From the NCBI GenBank assembly GCA_025454425.1, contig JALOOL010000009.1, positions 1 through 46,594 on the forward strand: a stretch of 46,594 nt of DNA. Reading direction: 5' to 3'. Each line of letters begins with the position of its first letter. Position 1 is the first letter of the stretch. Of this stretch, positions 1 through 7,328 are shown in pieces. The DNA comes from Hydrococcus sp. Prado102. Lineage in GTDB: Bacteria > Cyanobacteriota > Cyanobacteriia > Cyanobacteriales > Microcystaceae. A program made the translations under genes and the position numbers. The notes below the pieces were generated by a model that had not been told where the DNA came from, did not search any database, and was given only the letters and a program-made list of their open reading frames with translations.

Positions 1-19
1 TTTCATGCCCTCTAGATCT

Positions 20-274
20 TCAGAAAGCGGTATCTGTAATGGATATAGCTGATGTAGAGGGTGGGGTCAATGACAGTCCCTTAACTAGAAAAGCGTCTAC
101 GACGGTGGATTTATCCCCGTCATAGACAACCTCTAGAATCCACGTGGTTTTAACCCGTGGAGTGTCAATATCTTTTTCTAATGCTAATAAATTAATGATG
201 CGATCGACGATCCTCGGATCGGGATGGCGAAATTTCCTATAAGATTGACCGATGCGATCGTAAATGGATGTCAT
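20..274 (-). pseudogene. Truncated SAM-dependent methyltransferase (5' fragment)
   Basis: The 84-codon frame opens like a cyanobacterial class I methyltransferase: MTSIYDRIGQSY, then PDPRIVDRIINLL. These N-termini normally lead into a glycine-rich SAM-binding motif of the type DIGAGTG. Here, after about residue 36, the homology stops and an unrelated stretch (TTWILEVVYDGDKSTVV) runs to a stop, so no SAM-binding motif exists. I read this as the 5' end of a methyltransferase gene cut off by a rearrangement and joined to foreign sequence. I do not recognise the tail. The fragment is unlikely to be an active enzyme. The family call rests only on the first 36 residues. Confidence 0.5.
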
Positions 275-394
275 AAGAAAAACGGCGTTGCATCACTTAT
301 AATAATACAACGCTCGACTTTTTCTTTTGAGATAGGGATTGATAGCCATTCACCCCGATCGCCATCAATTTTTTTAAAGAGATCTAAAACTGAA

Positions 395-790
395 TTAATC
401 TACAGCGCGTTCGACTGCACGTTTAGCATCTTTACCTGTTTCTTTGGCATTATCGCCTAACTCGCGGGCATTTTCTTGGGCGCCGATTGAATATTGCGCT
501 CCAAACTGCTTAAATGCTTCCCCAGAATCTCTTACAATGTTATTAATCCGTTCGCCTAGTGGGACATCGCCATCTGCTTCTTCGCGAAATTCCCCAACGG
601 TTTTGGGTCTTTCAGAATTTTTATCCATTTCTTCGAGGCGATCGTTAATTCTCTCTTTTGCATCTTGAGAATTACTTGCTAAGGCAATATTGTTAGCAAA
701 TAGCAACCAGCTAGCGACAATAGCAATTATTAAAGATTTAATCCGAATACTTTTAACAAAAGAAATAGTGTTAGCTATTAAGTTGTTCAT
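395..790 (-). CDS. Small exported or membrane-anchored hypothetical protein
   Basis: The 131-residue protein has a basic N-terminus followed by a hydrophobic segment (about residues 18-38, IKSLIIAIVASWLLFANNIA) that reads as a signal peptide or single anchor, with possible cleavage near ALA-SN. The remainder is highly charged and low in complexity, rich in Glu, Asp, Lys, Arg and Asn, and predicted helical. The C-terminus (residues about 100-131, AQENARELGDNAKETGKDAK) resembles the amphipathic Ala/Lys/Glu repeats of stress-related or LEA-like proteins. No catalytic motif is visible. Small cyanobacterial proteins of this type are common and uncharacterised. The function is not known; a cell-envelope or stress role is only a guess. 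Confidence 0.65.
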   Translation of the reverse strand: MNNLIANTISFVKSIRIKSLIIAIVASWLLFANNIALASNSQDAKERINDRLEEMDKNSERPKTVGEFREEADGDVPLGERINNIVRDSGEAFKQFGAQYSIGAQENARELGDNAKETGKDAKRAVERAVD

Positions 791-929
791 TTTAATACTC
801 CGTTGCTTCTGAATTGGAAATTTTTCCCAATTTCAAGTACTTATTCAGATTAGCTTGGTAAAAACCACTATTCCTCTAACAAAAGTTGTATTTTGGCGAT
901 CGGTAAATAGGCATAATTTTTCGCGATCG

Positions 930-2285
930 CTATGAATTTACGATTAAAGGCATTGCATAAGCAGAAAATCCCGCATGACACAAAGCTTCAACTGTTGTAT
1001 GTTCGTTTTGTACCCAATAATTCTGTCCGAAACGCACGAGTTGACGTTGTTCTCCGCTTCCAACAATCCCAATAACAGGTATTTTGGCTTTATTTTTATC
1101 TCCAGATTGTTCTTGTAAAATTCCCTTAAGATTCTGCTGTTTGAGAGTATCAGTTGCTTCTTGAAGATTTAAACGAATCATCACCATATTAACTTTTTCT
1201 ATGGGTTCGGCATCGTCAACAATTATTTGATTTTTATTATCTTCTTTACGCTCAATTTTTCCCCAAATAATTAAATGAGCATCTTCAATTAAACAATGCT
1301 GAATCTTTTCATAGGTATCGGGAAATACAACAGCTTCTGCTTCTCCAGAAATATCTTCTATACTCAGAAATGCCATTGCTTTACCTTGTTTGGTATTTAT
1401 TTTTTTGACAGAATTTAAGATGACAATAGTACTAACTTTTTTTCGAGATTTTTGTTCGCTTAGTTCGCTAATATTAATAGGCGATAAAATTTGAGTTGAT
1501 TTTTGAATGGATGTAAGTGGATGTTCGGAAATGTAAAAACCCAACAATTCTTTTTCTTTCTTGAGTTTTTCTACTAAAGAATAATCTTCAACAGGTGTCG
1601 TACTGGGAGCTTGGTCAAAATTCTTTTCTTGAGAAGTTTTGTCGGAATTATTTCCTCCTAATAAGTCAAATAAATTCATCTGACCGCTTTCTTTATCTTT
1701 AGCTCGTTTTTTTGCCCAGTTTATCGTTATTTCTAAATCATTTATTAATTGATGTCTGTTGCAATTGATACAATCAAAAGCTCCAACCAAAATTAAATTT
1801 TCAATAGGACTTTTCTTAACAGCTTCTAAATCAATGCGAGAGCAAAAATCTGCTAATGAGGTAAATTTTTCTTCAGATTCTTCTCTAGCTCTAAGAATAT
1901 TTTCTATGGCTTTTTCTCCTAATCCAGCAATTGCAGAAAGTCCAAATAAAATTTGTTTTCCAATTGGGGTAAATTCTAAATTAGAACGATTAATATCGGG
2001 AGGCAAAACCTCGATATTCATTCTTTGACAATTTTCCCGATATTTTTCTATCTTCTCTTTGTTGTCACTGCTTGCTGTTAGCAAAGCTGCCATATATTCG
2101 ACAGGATAATTGGCTTTTAAATATGCAGTTTGATAAGTGACATAAGCATAGGCAGTCGAGTGAGATTTGTTAAAACAATTAGAGGCAACTAATCCATTAG
2201 CTAAAACAAAGTTATGGTTTTTTTCTACTCCAATATCATAGACGGGTTGAAGATTTAGTGATTTGCGATCGATAATTTTAACCAT
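930..2285 (-). CDS. dnaE-C: DNA polymerase III alpha subunit, C-terminal half with split-intein IntC
   Basis: This is the downstream half of the split cyanobacterial dnaE. The first 36 residues are the C-terminal intein fragment: block F-like VYDIGVEKNHNF and the terminal LANGLVASN ending in the catalytic Asn36. The +1 extein residue is Cys37, in the conserved CFNKSHSTAYAYVTYQTAYL. The remaining 415 residues are the C-extein: the end of the polymerase region and helix-hairpin-helix part, the LGFYISEHPL segment, and an OB fold (about residues 290-350, VSTIVILNSVKKINTKQG onward). Protein trans-splicing with DnaE-N, encoded elsewhere, should restore the full replicative polymerase. The gene lies 20 bp downstream of the Uma2 gene and in the same direction as dnaN, so co-transcription is possible. 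Confidence 0.97.
   Translation of the reverse strand: MVKIIDRKSLNLQPVYDIGVEKNHNFVLANGLVASNCFNKSHSTAYAYVTYQTAYLKANYPVEYMAALLTASSDNKEKIEKYRENCQRMNIEVLPPDINRSNLEFTPIGKQILFGLSAIAGLGEKAIENILRAREESEEKFTSLADFCSRIDLEAVKKSPIENLILVGAFDCINCNRHQLINDLEITINWAKKRAKDKESGQMNLFDLLGGNNSDKTSQEKNFDQAPSTTPVEDYSLVEKLKKEKELLGFYISEHPLTSIQKSTQILSPINISELSEQKSRKKVSTIVILNSVKKINTKQGKAMAFLSIEDISGEAEAVVFPDTYEKIQHCLIEDAHLIIWGKIERKEDNKNQIIVDDAEPIEKVNMVMIRLNLQEATDTLKQQNLKGILQEQSGDKNKAKIPVIGIVGSGEQRQLVRFGQNYWVQNEHTTVEALCHAGFSAYAMPLIVNS
2178..2285 (-). other. DnaE split intein, IntC segment
   Basis: Codons 1-36 of dnaE-C encode the complete IntC. Seen directly: start MVKII, the motif YDIGVEKNHNF, and the C-terminal Ser-Asn before Cys+1, whose codon is at 2175-2177. 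Other cyanobacterial DnaE inteins use Asn cyclisation and a Cys+1 nucleophile in the same way. The sequence stays close to the fast-splicing members of the family (Npu-like and consensus-type). Confidence 0.95.
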
Positions 2286-2305
2286 AGGAAAAAAGTTGAA
2301 AGTAT

Positions 2306-2887
2306 TTAAAATGTAATTGCTCTTCTAAACTCTCTTACTGCTTCTACTCTAGAACTCATTAACACGCAACGAGCCAATAAATTAATATCTAAATCTGGTA
2401 GTAATTCACTGCGTTCTATCCGTTGGTAATTTTCATTTCGTAGACGGTATAAAGTAAACAATCCATCCTCCCAAAACCAAACTTCAGGAACTCCTAACGC
2501 TCGATATCGTTCTATCTTATCAACACCTCCACTAGTAAAAACTACTTCAATCGAAAGGTCGGGTATAGCTTTTAACTCTCCAATACAATACGATTCATCT
2601 GCTTGAACTGAAACTTCCTTTTCGCGTTCCTGATTCATCGAACCTGTCGGCGTAAATTCAATCCCTTTTTCGACAAAAAAAGTTTCAATTAAAAGACCAA
2701 TAATCGATTTAAAAATTTCATGTTCTGGACTAACCGACAAAATTTCTACTATTCCTTTATAGTAAAAAACTCTTATTCCTGGAGAATTAGCAAATCCTTC
2801 TTGAATTAGCTTAAATTGTTGCCAAGTTATCCCATGCTGGACAATTTGCTTATCCTGAGTTGGGTTATGTAAAAGTCGAGAATTCAT
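2306..2887 (-). CDS. Uma2 family (DUF820) putative endonuclease-like protein
   Basis: The 193-residue protein matches the very abundant cyanobacterial Uma2/DUF820 family, which has a restriction-endonuclease-like PD-(D/E)XK fold. Visible signatures: an N-terminal segment TWQQFKLIQE, the VEILSVSPEHE strand and loop (about residues 47-57), the acidic PDLSIEVVFTSG core (residues 109-120), and KIERYRALGVPEVWFWE (124-140), the usual family hallmark. In PDLSIEV the Asp110 and Glu114 would be the metal ligands. The family is expanded in cyanobacteria and its cellular job is not known; many copies are thought to travel horizontally. It sits 8 bp downstream of dnaN and just upstream of dnaE-C, splitting two replication genes, which suggests an insertion into a replication operon. 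Confidence 0.85.
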   Translation of the reverse strand: MNSRLLHNPTQDKQIVQHGITWQQFKLIQEGFANSPGIRVFYYKGIVEILSVSPEHEIFKSIIGLLIETFFVEKGIEFTPTGSMNQEREKEVSVQADESYCIGELKAIPDLSIEVVFTSGGVDKIERYRALGVPEVWFWEDGLFTLYRLRNENYQRIERSELLPDLDINLLARCVLMSSRVEAVREFRRAITF

Positions 2888-2894
2888 AACGATC

Positions 2895-4043
2895 CTAACG
2901 GATAATTTGTACGGGCATAACTAAATAAGTCATCTTTAAACCTCCTAGCGGGGTAAAAATAACTGGCTGATTGCCCTCATTTAATTGCATTTGAATTTCT
3001 GTAGACGGGATAGCTTTTAACCCATCCATTAAATATTTAATATTAAAAGCAATGTCTAAATCGTCCCCTGTAATTTGAGCGGGCATAGATTCTTTGGCAC
3101 TGCCCAACTCTTTTGATTCTACCGATAAAGTTAACTGTTCTTGAGAGTTATCAATCGTAAATTTAACCAAATTATTGCTTTGATCTGCTAAGACAGAAAC
3201 TCTTTCTAAACTAGAGATTAATCGTTTTCTTTCGATCGCAACCGTTCGAGAAAATTGACGGGGAATTAATTGTTCGTAGGGTGGATATGTCCCATCTAGT
3301 TTGCGACTAGTCAAACGGCGATCGCCTAATTCAAAAATAGCTTGACTCTCATCGACGTGCAACGAGACAAAATCCGTCGCTTGGCACATTGCCAGCATTC
3401 TCTCTAACTCTCGAAAAGCTTTAGCAGGAATCGTCGCCGCAAAATCTTCTAACTCGCTATCTGTTTCATTTTCTAAGGGAGTTTCCACCACTGCTAAGCG
3501 ATGTCCGTCAGTTGCGGCAAATTCTAAACTATCCTCAGATCCAACAACGTGTACTCCAGTTAATATCTGTTTAGACTCCTCTGTACTCGCAGCAAATAAC
3601 GCCCCTTTTAACCCCTCTGATAAAGCATAGACGGGTAAAACAATCTTTTCTTTATCTTCTACTTGGGGTAAGTCGGGAAACGCAGCAGCACTCATCCCGT
3701 TAATTTGATAGCGTCCCGCACTATATGTTAGGACGGCGCAGAGATTTTCTTCGCCTTCATCATCTTCCGCTGTCAGGGTAATTTCTCCTTCAGGCAGGCG
3801 AGATACGATATCGTTAATTCGTTTAGCAGGTAGGGTAAGTCTCCCGCTTTCTGTTACTTCGGCACAGAAACTGGTATGAATGCCCAAGCTGAGATCGAAA
3901 GCTGTCAAGCTTACTCGTCCGCTTTGTGCATCTGCTACGAATAATACGTTGCCCAATACCGCATGAGTGGGACGAGAAGGAACGGCACGACTTACTAAAG
4001 ATAAATTAGCGTTTAAATCGCTTTGACTACAAATAAATTTCAT
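2895..4043 (-). CDS. dnaN: DNA polymerase III beta subunit (sliding clamp)
   Basis: The 382-residue product begins MKFICSQSDLNANLSLVSRAV, the standard start of the cyanobacterial beta clamp, and has three tandem clamp domains of about 120 residues each. Characteristic segments include LPAKRINDIVSRLPEGEI in domain 1, ATDGHRLAVVETPL in domain 2, and a C-terminal YLVMPVQIIR tail that contributes to the peptide-binding groove. The dimer encircles DNA and tethers polymerase III. Length is normal for the family. The gene reads away from a cluster of DnaA boxes at 4214-4251, an arrangement known from Synechococcus elongatus, where oriC lies next to dnaN. Uma2 and dnaE-C follow on the same strand. 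Confidence 0.98.
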   Translation of the reverse strand: MKFICSQSDLNANLSLVSRAVPSRPTHAVLGNVLFVADAQSGRVSLTAFDLSLGIHTSFCAEVTESGRLTLPAKRINDIVSRLPEGEITLTAEDDEGEENLCAVLTYSAGRYQINGMSAAAFPDLPQVEDKEKIVLPVYALSEGLKGALFAASTEESKQILTGVHVVGSEDSLEFAATDGHRLAVVETPLENETDSELEDFAATIPAKAFRELERMLAMCQATDFVSLHVDESQAIFELGDRRLTSRKLDGTYPPYEQLIPRQFSRTVAIERKRLISSLERVSVLADQSNNLVKFTIDNSQEQLTLSVESKELGSAKESMPAQITGDDLDIAFNIKYLMDGLKAIPSTEIQMQLNEGNQPVIFTPLGGLKMTYLVMPVQIIR

Positions 4044-4066
4044 GAGTGGTTAAGTTAGTTATCGTT

Positions 4067-4540
4067 GTAGGGGCGCATGGCGTGCTACCTCTCAGTTATC
4101 AGGACTAGTCAGTGATAAATATGTAAAATTACCAATTAGCTAGGAACAATTGTACTGTTTAGCAATTACAAAGAATGATAATTACAACATTATTTTTTGA
4201 TTTTTTCAAGCCCTGTGGAAAACCTGTGGAAAACTCGCCGAGTTTTCCACAGGGGGATTGACAATTGTAAATTCTGTAGGGGCGCAGGTTCTTTCAGTGG
4301 TGTTAACTTAAGGAAGCAGCCCAAAAGAAAAAAAGGGCAAGTTGTCAGTGTTTTTGCCTTAGTAACGCAATTACCTCGGCGATTGCCCTTCGCTATGTGT
4401 TCTTCGGAGTGTTATGAAATAATCATCGCCTGATTGGAGTCAACAAGCTGTGTTCGAGCGCAGTTATGAATGGCGATCGCGATCGCAGCTAGAAAACAGT
4501 AAATACTAGTAATAATTTCAATTTACAACAGATGAGCCAA
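4067..4540. other. Intergenic region dnaN / aldolase-like gene
   Basis: The gap between the divergent dnaN and class II aldolase-like genes is about 500 bp. Besides the DnaA-box cluster it holds two copies of a dispersed cyanobacterial repeat: GTAGGGGCGCATGGCGTGC near 4067-4085 and a partial copy GTAGGGGCGCAGG near 4276-4288. A 78-codon open frame that spans the DnaA boxes has no ribosome binding site and no recognisable homology, so I do not count it as a gene. Confidence 0.6.
4131..4253. other. oriC: Candidate chromosomal replication origin (oriC) with three DnaA boxes
   Basis: Three perfect 9-mers of the cyanobacterial DnaA box TTTTCCACA are packed into 38 bp: TGTGGAAAA at 4214-4222 and at 4225-4233 (11 bp apart, about one helical turn), and TTTTCCACA at 4243-4251. 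The second and third form a perfect inverted repeat with 14-bp arms (4223-4236 and 4240-4253) and a 3-bp centre. The left side, about 4131-4206, is strongly AT-rich (for example TTATTTTTTGATTTTTTC) and could be the unwinding element. Adjacent dnaN supports the call. The box cluster is seen directly; origin function is inferred, since some cyanobacteria fire origins without DnaA. Confidence 0.7.
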
Positions 4541-5175
4541 TGTTTGATGAAGGATATATCAAATATCAATGCAATTGGATCGATGCCCCGCCTTTTTCTC
4601 TCAAAACAATTCAAGAACTCAATCGATGGAGAGATAAGCTATATCAGTTAGGATTAATCGGTCAGTACGATAATGGCATCGGTTTTGGCAATCTAAGTAT
4701 TCGCATTAAAGAAGATCGCGATTCGCACCCGTGCCCTGTAGGGAATCGCTTTATTATTTCCGGCACAAAAACAGGTGGATTGCCTACTTTAAACGAACGA
4801 CATTATACAAAAGTTGTCGATTGCAATTGGGATAAAAATTATGTAACTTGTCTTGGCCCTATTCAAGCTTCTTCTGAAGCTTTAACTCATGCCGCAATTT
4901 ATGAAGCCAATCCCAAAATTGATGTGGTTATTCACGTTCATCATCTAGATTTGTGGCAAAAATTAATGGATAAAGTTCCAACTACTGCCAAACAGGTTGC
5001 TTATGGTACGCCTGAAATGGCAAGAGAAATTATTCGATTATGTCGAGAAGAGAATTTAGGAGAAACGCAAATTTTAGTGATGAGCGGGCATGAAGAAGGA
5101 ATTATTACCTTTGGACGTAATTTAGATGAGGCAGGGAATCTTTTATTGAAATATTATTACTCTTTTGTTTCATAG
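4540..5175 (+). CDS. Class II aldolase/adducin domain protein
   Basis: The 211-residue protein shows the class II aldolase (fuculose-phosphate aldolase-like) fold. Seen motifs: GIGFGNLSIRI (about residues 46-56), the equivalent of the GNxS phosphate loop; FIISGTKTGGLPTL (71-84); the zinc-binding VIHVHH (129-134); and a third His in VMSGHEEGIITFG near the C-terminus. Members of the family cleave or dehydrate phosphorylated sugars or sugar-like substrates using Zn2+; examples are fuculose-1-phosphate aldolase and methylthioribulose-1-phosphate dehydratase. Nothing nearby identifies the substrate, so no gene symbol is given. A fucA or mtnB role would need other pathway genes, which are absent here. 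The gene reads away from the candidate origin. Confidence 0.85.
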   Translation: MFDEGYIKYQCNWIDAPPFSLKTIQELNRWRDKLYQLGLIGQYDNGIGFGNLSIRIKEDRDSHPCPVGNRFIISGTKTGGLPTLNERHYTKVVDCNWDKNYVTCLGPIQASSEALTHAAIYEANPKIDVVIHVHHLDLWQKLMDKVPTTAKQVAYGTPEMAREIIRLCREENLGETQILVMSGHEEGIITFGRNLDEAGNLLLKYYYSFVS

Positions 5176-5205
5176 AAAAAACCCGATCTCAATAACGCGA
5201 TCGGG
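5176..5205 (-). terminator. Rho-independent terminator after hsp20
   Basis: CCCGATC (5182-5188) pairs with GATCGGG (5199-5205) across a 10-nt loop. Read on the minus strand the stem is followed by a run of six U (the A run at 5176-5181), so it best terminates hsp20. On the plus strand no proper U tract follows, so it would be weak for the aldolase-like gene. Confidence 0.75.
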
Positions 5206-5254
5206 CTTATATTTATCTTAGATTAACAATGACTGCTAAGTTGAGTAAGAGTGA

Positions 5255-5704
5255 TTAAGCAGCAGTTGGCTCTAGATTAACTTTGACGACTTTGTTTTGT
5301 TCTTGTTGAGTTTTAGGGAGTGTCAGATGCAAAATACCATCTTTGTATTCTGCGGTGACGTTAGTATTTTCAATCTCAACGGATAAAGGAATGATACGCT
5401 GGAATTTACCGTAGCGAAACTCGCTTTTGGTCGTTCCTTTGTCTTCAGTTTTTGTTTCAGACTTGCGATCGCCACTGATATAAACTGCATTTTTAGTGAC
5501 TTGTACGTCTAAGTCTTTAGCTTCAATTCCTGGAATTTCTAGTTTCAGATTAATCGCATCTGCCGTTTCATTTAATTCAGCAGGCGGTACTCTCATAAAA
5601 CCTTTTTCAAAAACAGTAGATGGTACTCTAGTTTCCTCAAATAAATGATTCATTTGACGTTGTAGAGCATTTAATTCACGCCAAGGATTGTAACGAACTA
5701 GCAT
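5255..5704 (-). CDS. hspA: Small heat shock protein, Hsp20/alpha-crystallin family
   Basis: The 149-residue protein has the typical cyanobacterial Hsp17 layout: N-terminal MLVRYNPWRELNALQRQMNH, an alpha-crystallin domain (about residues 45-138) with AINLKLEIPGIEAKDLDV and YKDGILHLTLPK, and a short C-terminal tail. It should act as an ATP-independent holdase that oligomerises, binds unfolding proteins and protects thylakoid membranes in heat or light stress. Length is normal. It is a single-gene unit with its own terminator. I searched by eye for a CIRCE operator (TTAGCACTC inverted repeat) upstream and saw none, so control is probably by another route. Confidence 0.93.
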   Translation of the reverse strand: MLVRYNPWRELNALQRQMNHLFEETRVPSTVFEKGFMRVPPAELNETADAINLKLEIPGIEAKDLDVQVTKNAVYISGDRKSETKTEDKGTTKSEFRYGKFQRIIPLSVEIENTNVTAEYKDGILHLTLPKTQQEQNKVVKVNLEPTAA

Positions 5705-6265
5705 ATTTATTTCTCTCTCGGTTATGTTTCAGTCAGTTGCTTTGATATTTTTATATTAATAGCAATCAAAAATTTAATAGAGTCGGTTTTTATCACCTAA
5801 TTAATGTTAATTGCCGAACCTAAATAATTAGTATTTAATGAGGAAAACTGAACTAATAAAGTACGGGAAACCAGAAATGCGCTCGGCTTTGACAGTGCGT
5901 TTTGTACGCTGCCACTTCACCAAAGTATTCCGCCAACATTTTGCGATCGCCCCAAAAGCTTATCGACAGAGTTTATAAAACTCTAGTTTGCACAATTTGT
6001 AGATTTTAGGCGACTGGCAAACTCGCGATCGCTTAATTTTTTTGATACACAAAATTAGTAATGCGATTGAATGGTTGTCAGCCTTTATTTATAGATTAAA
6101 ATCTATGAGCGATATCGCTAAATTTTTAGCAAAATCGCGATATTTTTCGCAATATTCGACAACTTTGTGCCATCGATTCGGGCTACAATCAAGGTCAACA
6201 ATCTAAAGAAATTGTTAAGGAAGCTTTTTGACGCAACGCAATAATTGAAGCGCTGACAGATTCAG
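5705..6265. other. Intergenic region hsp20 / SDR gene
   Basis: This roughly 560-bp stretch between divergent genes contains several HIP1 sites (for example near 5942 and 6027) but no gene I can support. It is rather AT-rich near 5740-5860, where hsp20 promoter elements would lie. A short open stretch around 6140-6230 (GYNQGQQSKEIVKEAF and stop) looks like a gene remnant, but I cannot identify it. Confidence 0.4.
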
Positions 6266-6301
6266 ATGCTATCGTCATTTGTCGTTTTTAAAGGACTTGT
6301 C

Positions 6302-7069
6302 ATGAATAATAATCGCAACTTATTAGGAAAAGTTAGCACCTTGGTAAAGGCATCGCGCGTGACTTTAGGGCGACGCTCTCTTTTAGCTGGCTCCTTCTTG
6401 GCTGGACTCGCTGCGGCGATTCCCGCCTATGCCCAGCAAAAACCACAAAGTCAAATCAGTCAAACTAGCACTCAAGAGAACGCCAATAAAGAACTTGCAG
6501 GCAAAGTAGCGATCGTCACTGGAGCCAGAGATAATCTTGGGCGAGGCTTTGCGGTAGCACTTGCCAAGCATGGAGCCGATATTTTAGTGAATAATGCGGG
6601 CGCAATTATCAAAAAGCCGATCGCAGAAGTGACTGATGAAGAGCTTGAGCTTATGATTAACATCAATACACGGGGCACTTTCTTATGTATGCGCGAAGGC
6701 GCGCGTCGCCTTTCTGACAACGGTCGCATCATTAATATCGGCACCTCACTCTTAGCAGCATCCGCACCCAATTATGCAGCCTATGCAGGCAGTAAAGCGA
6801 TTATGGAAGAACTGACCAGGATGGGATCGAAAGAGCTTGGCAAGCGAGGCATCACCGTTAATGCTATCTCGCCGGGTCCTGTCGATACGCCCTTCTTCCA
6901 CAGCATGGAAACCCCAGAAACAACAAAGTTTGCCGCTAGTTTAGCGAATGCAGGTCGTCTGGGGAAAATCGATGATATCGTTCCATTGGTTGCATTCCTG
7001 GCAATGCCAAACGCGCAGTGGATTTCGGGACAGACGATTTGGATTAATGGTGGCTATCTGACTCGATAA
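6302..7069 (+). CDS. Tat-exported SDR family oxidoreductase with internal deletion
   Basis: I choose ATG 6302 (MNNNRNLLGKVS) over an upstream in-frame ATG at 6266 because AAAGGA lies 6 bp before it; this gives 255 residues. An N-terminal twin-arginine signal is visible: TLGRRSLLAGSFLAG, hydrophobic core and AYA cleavage site after about residue 44. The short-chain dehydrogenase part starts VAIVTGARDNLGRGF (nucleotide loop 73-80) and has the catalytic YAGSK pair and the C-terminal ISGQTIWINGGY. The segment between the loop and NNAG (97-100) is only 17 residues, against about 70 in normal SDRs: HGA runs straight into DILVNNAG. So about 50 residues (beta2 to beta4, the cofactor adenosine site) are missing in frame. 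Probably a decaying or altered enzyme; substrate unknown. Confidence 0.8.
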   Translation: MNNNRNLLGKVSTLVKASRVTLGRRSLLAGSFLAGLAAAIPAYAQQKPQSQISQTSTQENANKELAGKVAIVTGARDNLGRGFAVALAKHGADILVNNAGAIIKKPIAEVTDEELELMININTRGTFLCMREGARRLSDNGRIINIGTSLLAASAPNYAAYAGSKAIMEELTRMGSKELGKRGITVNAISPGPVDTPFFHSMETPETTKFAASLANAGRLGKIDDIVPLVAFLAMPNAQWISGQTIWINGGYLTR

Positions 7070-7328
7070 GTGATGTAGGGAAAAGATTAAAGCGATTGTC
7101 TTTCGTTGCGTAGTTAGGGGACAAAAAGCATTCGTTTTGCTGTTGACAAGTTGAATGCCAAAATCGCCAAAGTCGATGAAAAAGTGTAGAAAACGCGATC
7201 GCGAGAATTATAGGCAATGCTAGACACTTCGCTAACTTCAAGAGAAAAAGGAAAGTTGGGAGAGAACCGTTTAGCCAGAAGTTGATGGATAGGTTTGACA
7301 CTCCCCGCCGTAGAACGGACGGGGATTC

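Noticed and set aside
4197..4433. 78-codon open frame across the DnaA boxes
   Set aside because: It covers regulatory DNA and repeats, has no ribosome binding site and no recognisable protein features.
5705..6265. CIRCE operator upstream of hsp20
   Set aside because: No TTAGCACTC/GAGTGCTAA inverted repeat is present.
7044..7301. 85-codon frame between the SDR gene and the tnpB element
   Set aside because: It overlaps the SDR 3' end and has no recognisable domain or ribosome binding site.
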